From positions 1-10,454 of the forward strand of contig JAOXRV010000567.1 of assembly GCA_025800435.1 (NCBI GenBank): a stretch of DNA of 10,454 nt. Direction: 5' to 3'. The notes under the pieces were generated by a model, which was given only the letters and a program-made list of their open reading frames with translations, did no database searches and had not been told where the DNA came from. The position numbers and the translations under genes are program-made. Source of the DNA: Cellvibrionaceae bacterium. GTDB lineage: Bacteria; Pseudomonadota; Gammaproteobacteria; Pseudomonadales; Cellvibrionaceae. Positions 1 through 6,104 of this stretch are shown here, piece after piece; the stretch's first letter is position 1, and each line of letters opens with the position of its first letter.

Positions 1-2
1 CT

Positions 3-686
3 GGAAAAGACGATAGACCCCGGCCTACTTATGTGGGTGTGGACTGGTGGTTTAAAACGCTGGGTGGCTATGATTCTGTGCGGGAAACATGTGGTGAAGA
101 ATTCGGAGAGCCTTGCCCTTGGGATCTAGAGCGGATTTGGGCGGAAGAAGAGGCTGAAGAGGCTGGTGGCGGAGCAGCCGAAGATAGCCCTGAGGCAGAA
201 CAGGTACAGCCAGACCCTCCCTCGGCCCCAGAGTCACCCACTCCTGAGCCAGATGACATTCCGGATGTGGAGGGTGAAGACGAAGGAGGCGAAGAAACAG
301 TTGCTCTTAATCCTCCTAAACCCGAAAATCCCGCTCGTAATTGGATAGTAATTAAGGCGCATGGTTATAAACAATGCATCGTTGGCTGTCTTAATACGCG
401 CTATTCTGGAGCATTTGAAATTGTTGGGCCTTTGAGCCCGCTTTCCCTGGTTGGTGTTGGCTCATCTCTGATTGAACCAACAGTGGATAGTATGACAAGG
501 CCAAAAATTAACCGGCTGGCATGGCAAGACAGCTATAAGTCAATGAGCACAGCAAATAGGCAGTATCTACTTTTAAAGTGGTTGAGAATGACTTCAAATG
601 CTAGCTTGGTGGTTGGTACTGGTGCAATAGGTTTCCAAGTAGGGGCGGGTGGTTATTGTGGTTTATGGGAGTGTGTTGGTGACTAA
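3..686 (+). CDS. C-terminal part of an unidentified protein with acidic linker and Gly-rich tail (partial, possible polymorphic effector)
   Basis: The reading frame is open from base 3, so this is most likely the end of a longer gene; a GTG at 33 is the first start-like codon inside the window but has no good ribosome binding site. Three parts are visible. First comes a Trp/Gly-rich stretch containing VGVDWWFKTLGGYD and a Cys pair. A low-complexity Glu/Asp/Pro-rich linker follows at about bases 145-345. The C-terminal domain (about 340-683) has CIVGC, two hydrophobic Gly/Ser/Val-rich segments and a final CGLWEC. I do not recognise the family. A conserved part, a disordered acidic linker and a Cys-containing Gly-rich tail, followed by an overlapping tiny membrane gene, resemble the ends of Rhs/polymorphic secreted proteins. 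That is an inference by architecture only, and no catalytic motif is visible. Confidence 0.55.
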   Translation, partial: GKDDRPRPTYVGVDWWFKTLGGYDSVRETCGEEFGEPCPWDLERIWAEEEAEEAGGGAAEDSPEAEQVQPDPPSAPESPTPEPDDIPDVEGEDEGGEETVALNPPKPENPARNWIVIKAHGYKQCIVGCLNTRYSGAFEIVGPLSPLSLVGVGSSLIEPTVDSMTRPKINRLAWQDSYKSMSTANRQYLLLKWLRMTSNASLVVGTGAIGFQVGAGGYCGLWECVGD

Positions 687-903
687 GACCATATTTTTAA
701 TTTTGGCTTTATCTTTGCTCGGCACAGGGTGTGTTCTTACAGCGGTCTTGTTTGTAGTGCTGTATGGAACTATCCCCATAGCTAATTTAATTAACATTTT
801 GGTTTTACTGATTAATGGTGTTTTTTTTATAGGGTGCGCTGTGATTAAAATACGAGAGGTTTACAGAGCCAGAGGGTCGAGGAGACAGAGGGTCAAGCCT
901 TGA
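679..903 (+). CDS. Small two-helix membrane protein
   Basis: A 74-residue protein is read from a GTG at 679, which sits 7 bases after GGGAG (667-671), the only convincing ribosome binding site here. This start overlaps the end of the upstream gene by 8 bases, suggesting translational coupling. Residues about 4-29 and 34-56 are hydrophobic enough to be two transmembrane helices. A basic tail with RARGSRRQR follows and probably faces the cytoplasm. The AT-rich coding sequence differs from most genes in the window, hinting at acquired DNA. The last codons and the stop lie in a dispersed repeat (886-916), so the native C-terminus may have been changed. The family is not recognised. A role as immunity or accessory protein for the preceding gene is possible from position alone. 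Confidence 0.5.
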   Translation: MTKTIFLILALSLLGTGCVLTAVLFVVLYGTIPIANLINILVLLINGVFFIGCAVIKIREVYRARGSRRQRVKP

Positions 904-916
904 GTTGTGAATTTGG
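886..916 (+). repeat. Dispersed short repeat, copy A
   Basis: This 31-base segment matches 1012-1043 at 29 of 32 aligned positions with one single-base gap. The shared core reads GTCAAG-C/T-CTTGA-G/A-TTGTGAATTTGG. It supplies the last codons and the TGA stop of the small membrane protein. Sequences of this type (GGGGTCAAGTCTTGAATTGTGAAT) are, as I recall, common next to IS200-like/REP-associated tyrosine transposases in marine gammaproteobacteria. That link is from memory. Confidence 0.6.
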
Positions 917-1011
917 TCGGCTTGACGTTGAGAGATTTCACGTTGAAGGGTGGGTGTTTAGGTGTGATTATGGCAGTACCCAGTAACACCTGCAGCGCGC
1001 GCAGCACGCAG

Positions 1012-1043
1012 CAGAGGGGTCAAGTCTTGAATTGTGAATTTGG
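1012..1043 (+). repeat. Dispersed short repeat, copy B
   Basis: This is the second copy of the 886-916 repeat, in the same orientation and about 126 bases downstream. Its core contains TCAAG-T-CTTGA, a 5-bp inverted repeat with a one-base spacer. The 95 bases between the copies hold no recognisable gene. They may be a remnant of a REP-like unit. Confidence 0.6.
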
Positions 1044-1094
1044 GGAGGATTAGGAGGTCATCCAATCCAACAAACTGCCGCTTAAAAATTAAGT

Positions 1095-1145
1095 AACTTA
1101 AAGATAAACGGCCCGGCACAAGCAACCACTCCGCTAACCGGGCCG
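1095..1145 (-). terminator. Probable rho-independent terminator of yccF
   Basis: CGGCCCGG (1109-1116) and CCGGGCCG (1138-1145) form a perfect 8-bp GC stem with a 21-base loop. Read on the minus strand, the stem is followed by TTTATCTTTAAG, a U-rich tail. It begins 8 bases after the yccF stop. The large loop lowers certainty. Confidence 0.5.
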
Positions 1146-1152
1146 CTGGCAA

Positions 1153-1611
1153 TTAAGACCGCATCTTATCCATTTTCTCCGCAGCATTGCGGGCCCGCGC
1201 TGCGGCGGCGACTTCATAGCTGACTACCGACTTGCCGATGGGGGCCAGGGAGATGCCGGCAAATTTAATATGCTGAATCGCAAAGGGTATGCCGATAATC
1301 GTAATGGCATAGGCCACGGCGCAGAATACATGGGCAATGGCCAGCCAGATACCGGCCAGGAAGAACCAGATGATATTGCCGATGCTGCCAAAGATGCTGG
1401 TGCCCAGGTCGCCCTCGCCATGCAGTTCGGCGCGGTTGATGGCATCTTGGCCGAAGGGCCAAAAGCAAAACAGGGCAATATTAAAACAGGCTCGGCCCCA
1501 GGGGATGCCGATAATACTGATAAAGGCGATCAGGCTGATCAATAGCCAGGTAAGGCCCATAACAAAGCCACCTAAAACCAGCCAAATAATATTCATAACT
1601 AAGCGTAACAT
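1153..1611 (-). CDS. yccF: YccF-family inner membrane protein
   Basis: This 152-residue integral membrane protein has the two repeated YccF (DUF307) domains. Each half has a hydrophobic helix pair and an I-I-G-I-P signature: SIIGIPWGRACF near residues 32-43 and TIIGIPFAIQHIKFA near 104-118. The stretch ALFCFWPFGQDAI and the end of the second domain, LAPIGKSVV, also match family positions. The length is close to the E. coli protein (about 148). The C-terminal 20 residues are charged and Ala/Arg-rich. The ATG at 1611 is preceded by GAGGAG at good spacing. The function is not established in the family. The gene appears monocistronic, with a hairpin terminator just past its stop, and a MITE-like element lies about 30 bases upstream of the start, where it may affect the promoter. 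Confidence 0.9.
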   Translation of the reverse strand: MLRLVMNIIWLVLGGFVMGLTWLLISLIAFISIIGIPWGRACFNIALFCFWPFGQDAINRAELHGEGDLGTSIFGSIGNIIWFFLAGIWLAIAHVFCAVAYAITIIGIPFAIQHIKFAGISLAPIGKSVVSYEVAAAARARNAAEKMDKMRS

Positions 1612-1640
1612 GGGCTACTCCTCTAAGGTTTGCAGTGGCT

Positions 1641-1786
1641 TAACAGGCTATTGAAAAACTACCTGCGTTGCTTCAGCGGCGTTAAAAATGGGCTCAAAAT
1701 GCTCATTTATTACTTATAAACTCCGCTTTTTCGCCCATTTTCGCCTTGCTGAAGCTGCCTCGCCAACGTTTTTCAGTAGCCTGTTA
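1641..1786. mobile_element. MITE-like element with long imperfect inverted repeats
   Basis: The ends are TAACAGGCTATTGAAAAAC at the left and its near-perfect reverse complement at the right (one mismatch in 19). Similarity continues inward with gaps: CTTCAGC, then AAAATGGGC at 1685-1693, matched by GCCCATTTT at 1733-1741. The whole 146 bp could fold as one long hairpin. No protein is encoded. The outermost TA at both ends would fit a TA target duplication, as made by IS630/Tc1-type transposases (inference). It lies between yccF and the 3' end of ogt. Confidence 0.75.
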
Positions 1787-1831
1787 GACGCTATTGTCGC
1801 CGATGTTAGAGGCAAAGTTAACGCTTCTTTA

Positions 1832-1875
1832 TCAATTGCCGGTCTTTTCAGCATCAGTTGCCGATCTTTTCACCA
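1832..1875 (-). repeat. 22-bp tandem duplication over the ogt stop codon
   Basis: Bases 1832-1853 and 1854-1875 are adjacent copies that match at 19 of 22 positions (shared core GATCTTTTCA / GGTCTTTTCA). The coding copy contains the last codons and TGA of ogt. The downstream copy carries a TGA at the same place. Confidence 0.7.
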
Positions 1876-2342
1876 GCGCTGCCCTGTTCATGGGCCAATA
1901 ACCAGGCCTTGGCCTCCAGCCCGCCGGCGAAGCCGGTCAGTTTGCCATTGGCACCAATCACCCGGTGGCAGGGCACGATAATGGGGATGGGGTTTTTGCC
2001 ATTGGCCCCGCCCACTGCACGCACGGCGTTGGGCTTGTTAAGGGCTTTGGCAATTTCGCCGTAGCTGCGGGTTTGGCCGTAGGGTATGCGCTGTAATTGT
2101 TGCCAAACCTGGGTTTGAAACTCGCTGCCCTGTGGGCTTATGGGCAGCTCAAACTGCTTGCGCTCACCGTTAAAGTACTGACTGAGCTGATGGCAGGCGG
2201 CCTCGGTGTGTGGGTTAGGGCTAAGTTGGTAGTCGGGTGCAGGCGCGTACAAAATTGCGCAGATGCCATTGTTATCGGCGCACACTTGCAACTCGCCGAT
2301 GGGGCTGGGAATGGTTTGGCAGTACTGGATGGCTTGGCTCAT
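1854..2342 (-). CDS. ogt: Methylated-DNA--[protein]-cysteine S-methyltransferase (Ogt/MGMT)
   Basis: This suicidal repair protein moves the alkyl group from O6-alkylguanine or O4-alkylthymine to its own cysteine. From the ATG at 2342 it is 162 residues. An N-terminal ribonuclease-like domain covers residues 1-70. The conserved C-terminal domain has GSEFQTQVWQQL (72-83), IPYGQTRSYGEIA (86-98), the DNA-binding VRAVGGANGKNP with Arg108 as the likely nucleotide-flipping finger, and the active-site IVPCHRV with Cys125. The length is normal. A GTG four codons upstream is possible, but the ATG has GGAG six bases before it and forms an ATGA overlap with the stop of the upstream AdaA-AlkA gene. The two are therefore probably one translationally coupled alkylation-response operon. 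The end of the gene lies in a 22-bp tandem duplication. Confidence 0.95.
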   Translation of the reverse strand: MSQAIQYCQTIPSPIGELQVCADNNGICAILYAPAPDYQLSPNPHTEAACHQLSQYFNGERKQFELPISPQGSEFQTQVWQQLQRIPYGQTRSYGEIAKALNKPNAVRAVGGANGKNPIPIIVPCHRVIGANGKLTGFAGGLEAKAWLLAHEQGSAGEKIGN

Positions 2343-3742
2343 AACAAACTCCACAGTTGCATATTTAAATAGCTGCGCCAGGGGGCGGCGTCTTCTGCTT
2401 TAAACTGGCTGTGGTATTGGGCCATGGCTTTTTTAATGCCCAGGTCCCCATCCAGTAAAATATCCGGCTCACTCAGGCCGCGCAGGCGCGCGTAGTTAAG
2501 CGTCCAGGGGCCCACCCCTTTAATCGCCAGCCAGTGGTCGGCCTTAAACGCCTGTTCGCTTTGGTTGCTATACAGGGCGCTAAAGTCGATTAAGCTCTGT
2601 TTGCGCGCGCCGGGCATTTTTAACTCGCCAAGGGTTTCGGCGGCCAATCGGGCGGGGCTTGGAAACAATTTATTAACCGGCCCATCGGCCGGGTCACCGC
2701 AATAGCTTGAGCCGTAGTGGGCAATCAGCTTGGCCAGTTGGCCAGTGGCGGCGACGACGCTGATCTGCTGGCCAATAATCGCCCGAATGCCCGCCTCATA
2801 GGCCGACCAGATCCCCGGCAGGCGCAGGCCCGGGTGTAGGGCTTTGGCCAGTGGCTTGTTGCCAATCGCATTTTTTAAATGGCTTTCAATCGCTTGGGTA
2901 TTGGCATCCAAATCGAGCACCCGGCGAATATTTTTAATCACCGGGCGCAACTGCTCGATACTATCCAGCCGCAGCTTAAGCCAAAAGCGATTTTTTTCGC
3001 CTTGATAGTGGGCGATAAAATCGCCCTCGGCCCTTTGCCAGGAAAAACTGCGGCCGTAAAAATCCTCGCCCAGTGTCTCCACCCCTTTTAATAAGCGGCG
3101 TTCGATAAAATTGCGCAGCAGCGGCCAATTATAGGGTGGGCGAAAGGCCAGGGGCAGTTCAATATATTCACTGCCGGTTTTCGTTTTATGTTGTTTGCGC
3201 AGGGCGCTGGGGCTCTGGCCCAGGTATTTTTTAAATTGATCGTTAAACTGGCGCAGGCTGCCAAAGCCACTGGCCAGGGCCACTTCGGTAACCGGCAGCT
3301 CGCTGTTTTGCAGCAGCTGTTTGGCAAAGTCACAGCGCTTAAGTTGGGCGTAGGCCTGGGGCGAGACCCCGAGCTCACGCTCAAATAATTTGCGCAGATA
3401 GCGATCGCCGATGCCCAGTCGCCCGGCCAGCTCGGGCAGGCTGCTTTGCTCCAGGGTGCCCTGGTCAATCAACTGCATGGCCCGCTGTACACTGCTGCTG
3501 GCGCCCTGCCAGGCCGGCGAGCCGGGGCTGGCATCGGGGCGGCAGCGCAGGCAGGGGCGATAGCCCTGGGCCCCGGCCTGCCAGGCAGCCGTAAAGTACT
3601 CCACATTTTGTTCTTTTGCAGCCGGCGCCGGGCAGATGGGGCGGCAGTAGATGCCGGTGGTTTTTACCGCCACAAAAAACAAACCATCAAAGCGCGCATC
3701 GCGGCTGATTCGGGCATTGTGGTATTGCTGCTGGCTTAACAT
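2339..3742 (-). CDS. alkA: AdaA-type methylphosphotriester sensor / AraC HTH / AlkA 3-methyladenine glycosylase fusion
   Basis: This 467-residue fusion protein senses and repairs DNA alkylation damage. Residues about 5-75 are the Ada zinc-binding domain. Cys33, Cys37, Cys64 and Cys67 have the same spacing as Cys38/42/69/72 of E. coli Ada, and Cys33 would take methyl groups from phosphotriesters. Residues about 85-185 hold two AraC-type helix-turn-helices. Residues about 195-275 match the AlkA N-terminal domain. Residues 280-467 are the HhH-GPD glycosylase: IKGVGPW (407-413), with catalytic Asp433 exactly 20 residues after Trp413 as in AlkA (Trp218/Asp238). It lacks the Cys methyltransferase domain of classic Ada, which is supplied by the coupled ogt gene. 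The ATG at 3742 has AAGGA seven bases upstream. A TACAAT -10-like hexamer lies at 3773-3768 without a clear -35, fitting an activated promoter. Autoactivation by the methylated form is expected but not shown. Confidence 0.95.
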   Translation of the reverse strand: MLSQQQYHNARISRDARFDGLFFVAVKTTGIYCRPICPAPAAKEQNVEYFTAAWQAGAQGYRPCLRCRPDASPGSPAWQGASSSVQRAMQLIDQGTLEQSSLPELAGRLGIGDRYLRKLFERELGVSPQAYAQLKRCDFAKQLLQNSELPVTEVALASGFGSLRQFNDQFKKYLGQSPSALRKQHKTKTGSEYIELPLAFRPPYNWPLLRNFIERRLLKGVETLGEDFYGRSFSWQRAEGDFIAHYQGEKNRFWLKLRLDSIEQLRPVIKNIRRVLDLDANTQAIESHLKNAIGNKPLAKALHPGLRLPGIWSAYEAGIRAIIGQQISVVAATGQLAKLIAHYGSSYCGDPADGPVNKLFPSPARLAAETLGELKMPGARKQSLIDFSALYSNQSEQAFKADHWLAIKGVGPWTLNYARLRGLSEPDILLDGDLGIKKAMAQYHSQFKAEDAAPWRSYLNMQLWSLL

Positions 3743-3830
3743 GACGTATTCCTTAATGCGTGCACCTATTGTACGCGCATCGCCAGAGAAAACCGGCGGA
3801 ATTCGGAACTCGTAGTGAATAGAGGGGGTG

Positions 3831-3854
3831 GGCCGGGTCTAGGATGACCCGGCC
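3831..3854. other. Perfect 9-bp hairpin beside the MITE
   Basis: GGCCGGGTC (3831-3839) and GACCCGGCC (3846-3854) are exact inverted repeats around a 6-base loop. Neither strand shows a T-run after the stem, so it is not a typical intrinsic terminator. It ends one base before the CTAG at the left end of the MITE. It may be the original transcription-end structure between the two minus-strand operons, or simply a favoured insertion neighbourhood. Confidence 0.55.
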
Positions 3855-3859
3855 GCTAG

Positions 3860-4134
3860 GGCACCTCTGAATAACTCGATGATGCTCAGCGGGATCCTAA
3901 AGCGTACAGCTGCAAGGCGCGCTGCGCAGTGAATGCCGGCCGCCTTTACAAGCAGAGCAACGCCGCAGATGTGCGCTTTAGGGCCCGCCCTGCGGGGCCT
4001 TGAGGCACAGCTTATAACCGCATGGCCTAGCTGCGTTGCTCGCTCTTGACGTGCGCCCAGCATGCCTTCGAGCGAGCGCCTTGCTAGAGCGTTTGCCTCA
4101 AGGCCTGAGCGTCACCGAGTTATTCAGAGGTGCC
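3860..4134. mobile_element. 275-bp MITE with 30-bp terminal inverted repeats and CTAG target duplication
   Basis: The left end GGCACCTCTGAATAACTCG is repeated inverted at the right. Including the flanking CTAG, 34 bases (3856-3889 against 4138-4105) match at 32 positions. CTAG is present directly outside both ends (3856-3859 and 4135-4138), as expected for a 4-bp YTAR target duplication of IS5-family transposases. No transposase is encoded, so it needs a transposase in trans. Inside is a further exact 12-bp inverted pair, GGCCTTGAGGCA at 3996-4007 and its complement at 4094-4105. Apart from the hairpin at 3831-3854 and the alkA upstream region, this element fills the 399-base gap between the two operons. 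Reading frames inside it are artefacts of the repeats. Confidence 0.85.
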
Positions 4135-4141
4135 CTAGGGC

Positions 4142-5251
4142 TCAGTCCAGTTTCATCAACATGGGTTTTTCATAGGCCACCAGGTCGTCCAGGCGGCTGT
4201 CGCGCACCACCTTGGGCCAGTCGGGGTTGGCGATCAGGGCGCGGCCCACGGCCACTAGGTCAAACTCGTCCGCTTCCATGCGGCTGATCAAATTATCCAG
4301 GCTGGCGGGCTCGGCCTCGCGGAAATCGGCGGTGCCATCATTGGGCAAGAAGTCCGCATTGAGGCTGACACTGCCCACGGTGATGGTGGGTTTGCCGCTG
4401 AGTTTTTTGACCCAGCCGGCCAGGTTTAAATCGCTGCCTTCAAACTCGGGCTCCCAGAAGCGGCGGGTCGAACAGTGGAAGATATCCACGCCGGCGTCAG
4501 CTAAGGGCTTGATAAAGCCTTCGAGCTGCTCGGGGGTTTCCACTAAACGGGCGCTGTAATCCTGCTGCTTCCATTGGCTCCAGCGCAGAATGATAGGGAA
4601 ATCTGGTCCCACTGCGGCGCGACAGGCTTTGACAATTTCAATCGCAAAGCGCGAGCGCCCGGCCAGGTCGCCACCGTACTCATCATCGCGTTGGTTGGTG
4701 CCGTCCCAGAAAAACTGATCCACCAGGTAGCCGTGGGCACCGTGAATTTCAATTGCATCCATGCCGATGGCCTGGGCGTCTTTGGCGCCCTGGGCAAAGG
4801 CATCAATCACCGCTTGAATATCGTCTTTGCTCATCACTTGGCCGGTCACCTTGCCGGGCATGGCCATGCCCGAGGGGCCGTAACCGGGCACGTCTTTATC
4901 GGGCTCGGTGCCGGGGCGGCGAATAGCGCCCACATGCCACAGTTGGGGGGCAATTTTACCGCCTTCGGCGTGTACTGCATCCACCACTTTTTTCCAGCCG
5001 GCCAGGGCCTCTTCGCCATAAAAGAAGGGCACATTGGGGTAGCCATTGGCGGCCTTATGGTTAATGCAGGTACCCTCGGTAATAATCAGGCCGGTGCCGC
5101 CGGCAGCCCGGCGGCGGTAGTATTCCACCACCATATCGTTGGGCACATTGCCGGGTGAGGCGGCGCGGGTCATGGGCGCCATCACAATGCGGTTGGGTAA
5201 TTCCAAGGGGCCCAGGGTAATGGGGCGAAACAGGGTGTCATTATTGCTCAT
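4142..5251 (-). CDS. Old Yellow Enzyme-family NADH:flavin oxidoreductase
   Basis: This 369-residue FMN-dependent TIM-barrel ene-reductase is of usual family length and presumably cytosolic. It would reduce activated C=C bonds of enones, maleimides, nitro compounds or similar electrophiles with NAD(P)H. Visible signatures are the N-terminal LPNRIVMAPMTR (18-29), LWHVGA (104-109), and the substrate-binding pair His170/His173 with Tyr175 in IHGAHGYLVDQFF. NQRDDEYGG follows, then the FMN-phosphate region near the C-terminus, DLVAVGRALIANPDW. The His-x-x-His form resembles YqjM-like members, but the subclass is uncertain. It starts 18 bases after the TetR gene, with a weak GAG six bases before the ATG, so it is probably co-transcribed with and repressed by that regulator, as in nemRA. 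A MITE begins 3 bp after its stop codon. Confidence 0.92.
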   Translation of the reverse strand: MSNNDTLFRPITLGPLELPNRIVMAPMTRAASPGNVPNDMVVEYYRRRAAGGTGLIITEGTCINHKAANGYPNVPFFYGEEALAGWKKVVDAVHAEGGKIAPQLWHVGAIRRPGTEPDKDVPGYGPSGMAMPGKVTGQVMSKDDIQAVIDAFAQGAKDAQAIGMDAIEIHGAHGYLVDQFFWDGTNQRDDEYGGDLAGRSRFAIEIVKACRAAVGPDFPIILRWSQWKQQDYSARLVETPEQLEGFIKPLADAGVDIFHCSTRRFWEPEFEGSDLNLAGWVKKLSGKPTITVGSVSLNADFLPNDGTADFREAEPASLDNLISRMEADEFDLVAVGRALIANPDWPKVVRDSRLDDLVAYEKPMLMKLD

Positions 5252-5269
5252 ATTGATCTCGTGTTTATC

Positions 5270-5857
5270 TTACTCGGGGGTTGCGGTTAACAATTGGGCG
5301 CGCAGCTGCTGTAACACAGGTTCGAGCAATGCATCGCCATGAATTCGTGAATACTGTAGCGCGCCTTTTACGCTCAGCACTACAATTGCCGCCTGGGCGC
5401 TGGGCTCGCCGGGAAAATCCAGTTCGCCCCGCTCGCGGCCACTGGCCAACAGCGCGCCGATAAACTCCAGCTCGTGCTGGTCGAGGGCGCGCAGTGAGGG
5501 TAGCAGGGCGGGGGGCAGGCAGGCCACATCGGCCTGCAGTGAGCTTAATGGACAAATTTTATTGGGCCCCTGGGCATACTGCAGCAGCCCGCCCACATAG
5601 CGCTCTAGCTTGCCGATGGCGGTATCGTCGCTATTGCTGACCTGTTCAAACAGGCGCTGGTGCCAGGCTTGAATGGCCGCGCACAGGGCGATGCCCAAAT
5701 CCTCTTTTTTGGGAAAGTGGTAGTGAATACTCGCTTTGGTAATGCCCAGGGCGCTGGCGATATCCTGGTAGCTAAAGCTCTCATAGCCCTGGGTTTGCAA
5801 CAGGCCCAGGCTGTACTCAACTATTTCGTGTTTGCGGTTCTTTTTGCGTGTCTGCAT
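5270..5857 (-). CDS. TetR/AcrR-family regulator, NemR-like context
   Basis: This 195-residue regulator has an N-terminal TetR helix-turn-helix at residues about 10-55, including SYQDIASALGITKASIHYHF, and a helical ligand-binding C-terminal domain. Cys59, Cys102 (in NKICPLSSLQ) and Cys113 are candidates for electrophile or redox sensing; E. coli NemR senses such agents through cysteines at comparable places. That parallel is inferred from position. It lies directly upstream of an Old Yellow Enzyme gene, as nemR does before nemA. The ATG at 5857 has no ribosome binding site (C-rich sequence precedes it), so the message may have a very short leader or be leaderless. A perfect palindrome at 5870-5883 is the likely autoregulatory operator. 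Confidence 0.92.
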   Translation of the reverse strand: MQTRKKNRKHEIVEYSLGLLQTQGYESFSYQDIASALGITKASIHYHFPKKEDLGIALCAAIQAWHQRLFEQVSNSDDTAIGKLERYVGGLLQYAQGPNKICPLSSLQADVACLPPALLPSLRALDQHELEFIGALLASGRERGELDFPGEPSAQAAIVVLSVKGALQYSRIHGDALLEPVLQQLRAQLLTATPE

Positions 5858-5869
5858 GGGGGTAGATTA

Positions 5870-5883
5870 ACCTACTAGTAGGT
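5870..5883. promoter_or_regulatory. 14-bp palindromic operator candidate of the TetR-OYE operon
   Basis: ACCTACTAGTAGGT is a perfect inverted repeat that ends 12 bases upstream of the TetR start. On the minus strand a CTTAAC / TAATCT pair with a 16-base spacer flanks it. A repressor bound here would sit between -35 and -10. The position, symmetry and length are typical for a TetR operator. Binding is inferred. Confidence 0.65.
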
Positions 5884-6053
5884 AAGTTAAGATGGTGATT
5901 TGTGACGTTTGCTGGGTGGCAAGGGCAGCTTTGGCCTAAATAATTGGGGAATTGCTGGATATGTAATTTTTTTTCATCGGGCCCTGAACTTTCGCCTGAG
6001 GGCACTGACTAAGAAGGTGCAAGTTGATTGCTCTCCTCCTATATCAAATTCTT

Positions 6054-6080
6054 ACCCGCTTTTTTAGGCGGGTTTTTTTT
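6054..6080 (+). terminator. Strong plus-strand rho-independent terminator
   Basis: ACCCGC (6054-6059), an 8-base loop, and GCGGGT (6068-6073) are followed by an unbroken run of eight T (6073-6080). The minus strand lacks a T-run after the stem, so the direction is plus. No plus-strand gene lies upstream within 5 kb, so it ends an unannotated transcript or is a remnant. Confidence 0.8.
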
Positions 6081-6104
6081 AGGTGCAAATCCAGGCAGCG
6101 GCCT

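Noticed and set aside
1109..1145. Possible tRNA-like fold in the region after yccF
   Set aside because: Only one stem pairs; there is no T-loop, anticodon stem or CCA end. A terminator explains it better.
1688..1981. Plus-strand frame from the MITE into ogt
   Set aside because: It begins inside the inverted-repeat element and continues antisense through the conserved end of Ogt.
3839..4063. Minus-strand reading frame of 74 codons in the inter-operon gap
   Set aside because: It lies almost entirely in the MITE, includes its inverted end, has no ribosome binding site and no recognisable protein features.
4036..4287. Plus-strand reading frame across the MITE right end into the OYE gene
   Set aside because: It is antisense to a well-supported gene and encoded half by the repeat; composition is Arg/Pro/Gly-rich noise.
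4574..5158. Long plus-strand frame (194 codons) opposite the Old Yellow Enzyme gene
   Set aside because: It is a His/Gly/Ala-rich mirror of a conserved flavoenzyme, with no start signal of its own.
5817..6005. Minus-strand 62-codon frame upstream of the TetR gene
   Set aside because: It overlaps the TetR start in another frame and the candidate operator; no ribosome binding site or family resemblance.
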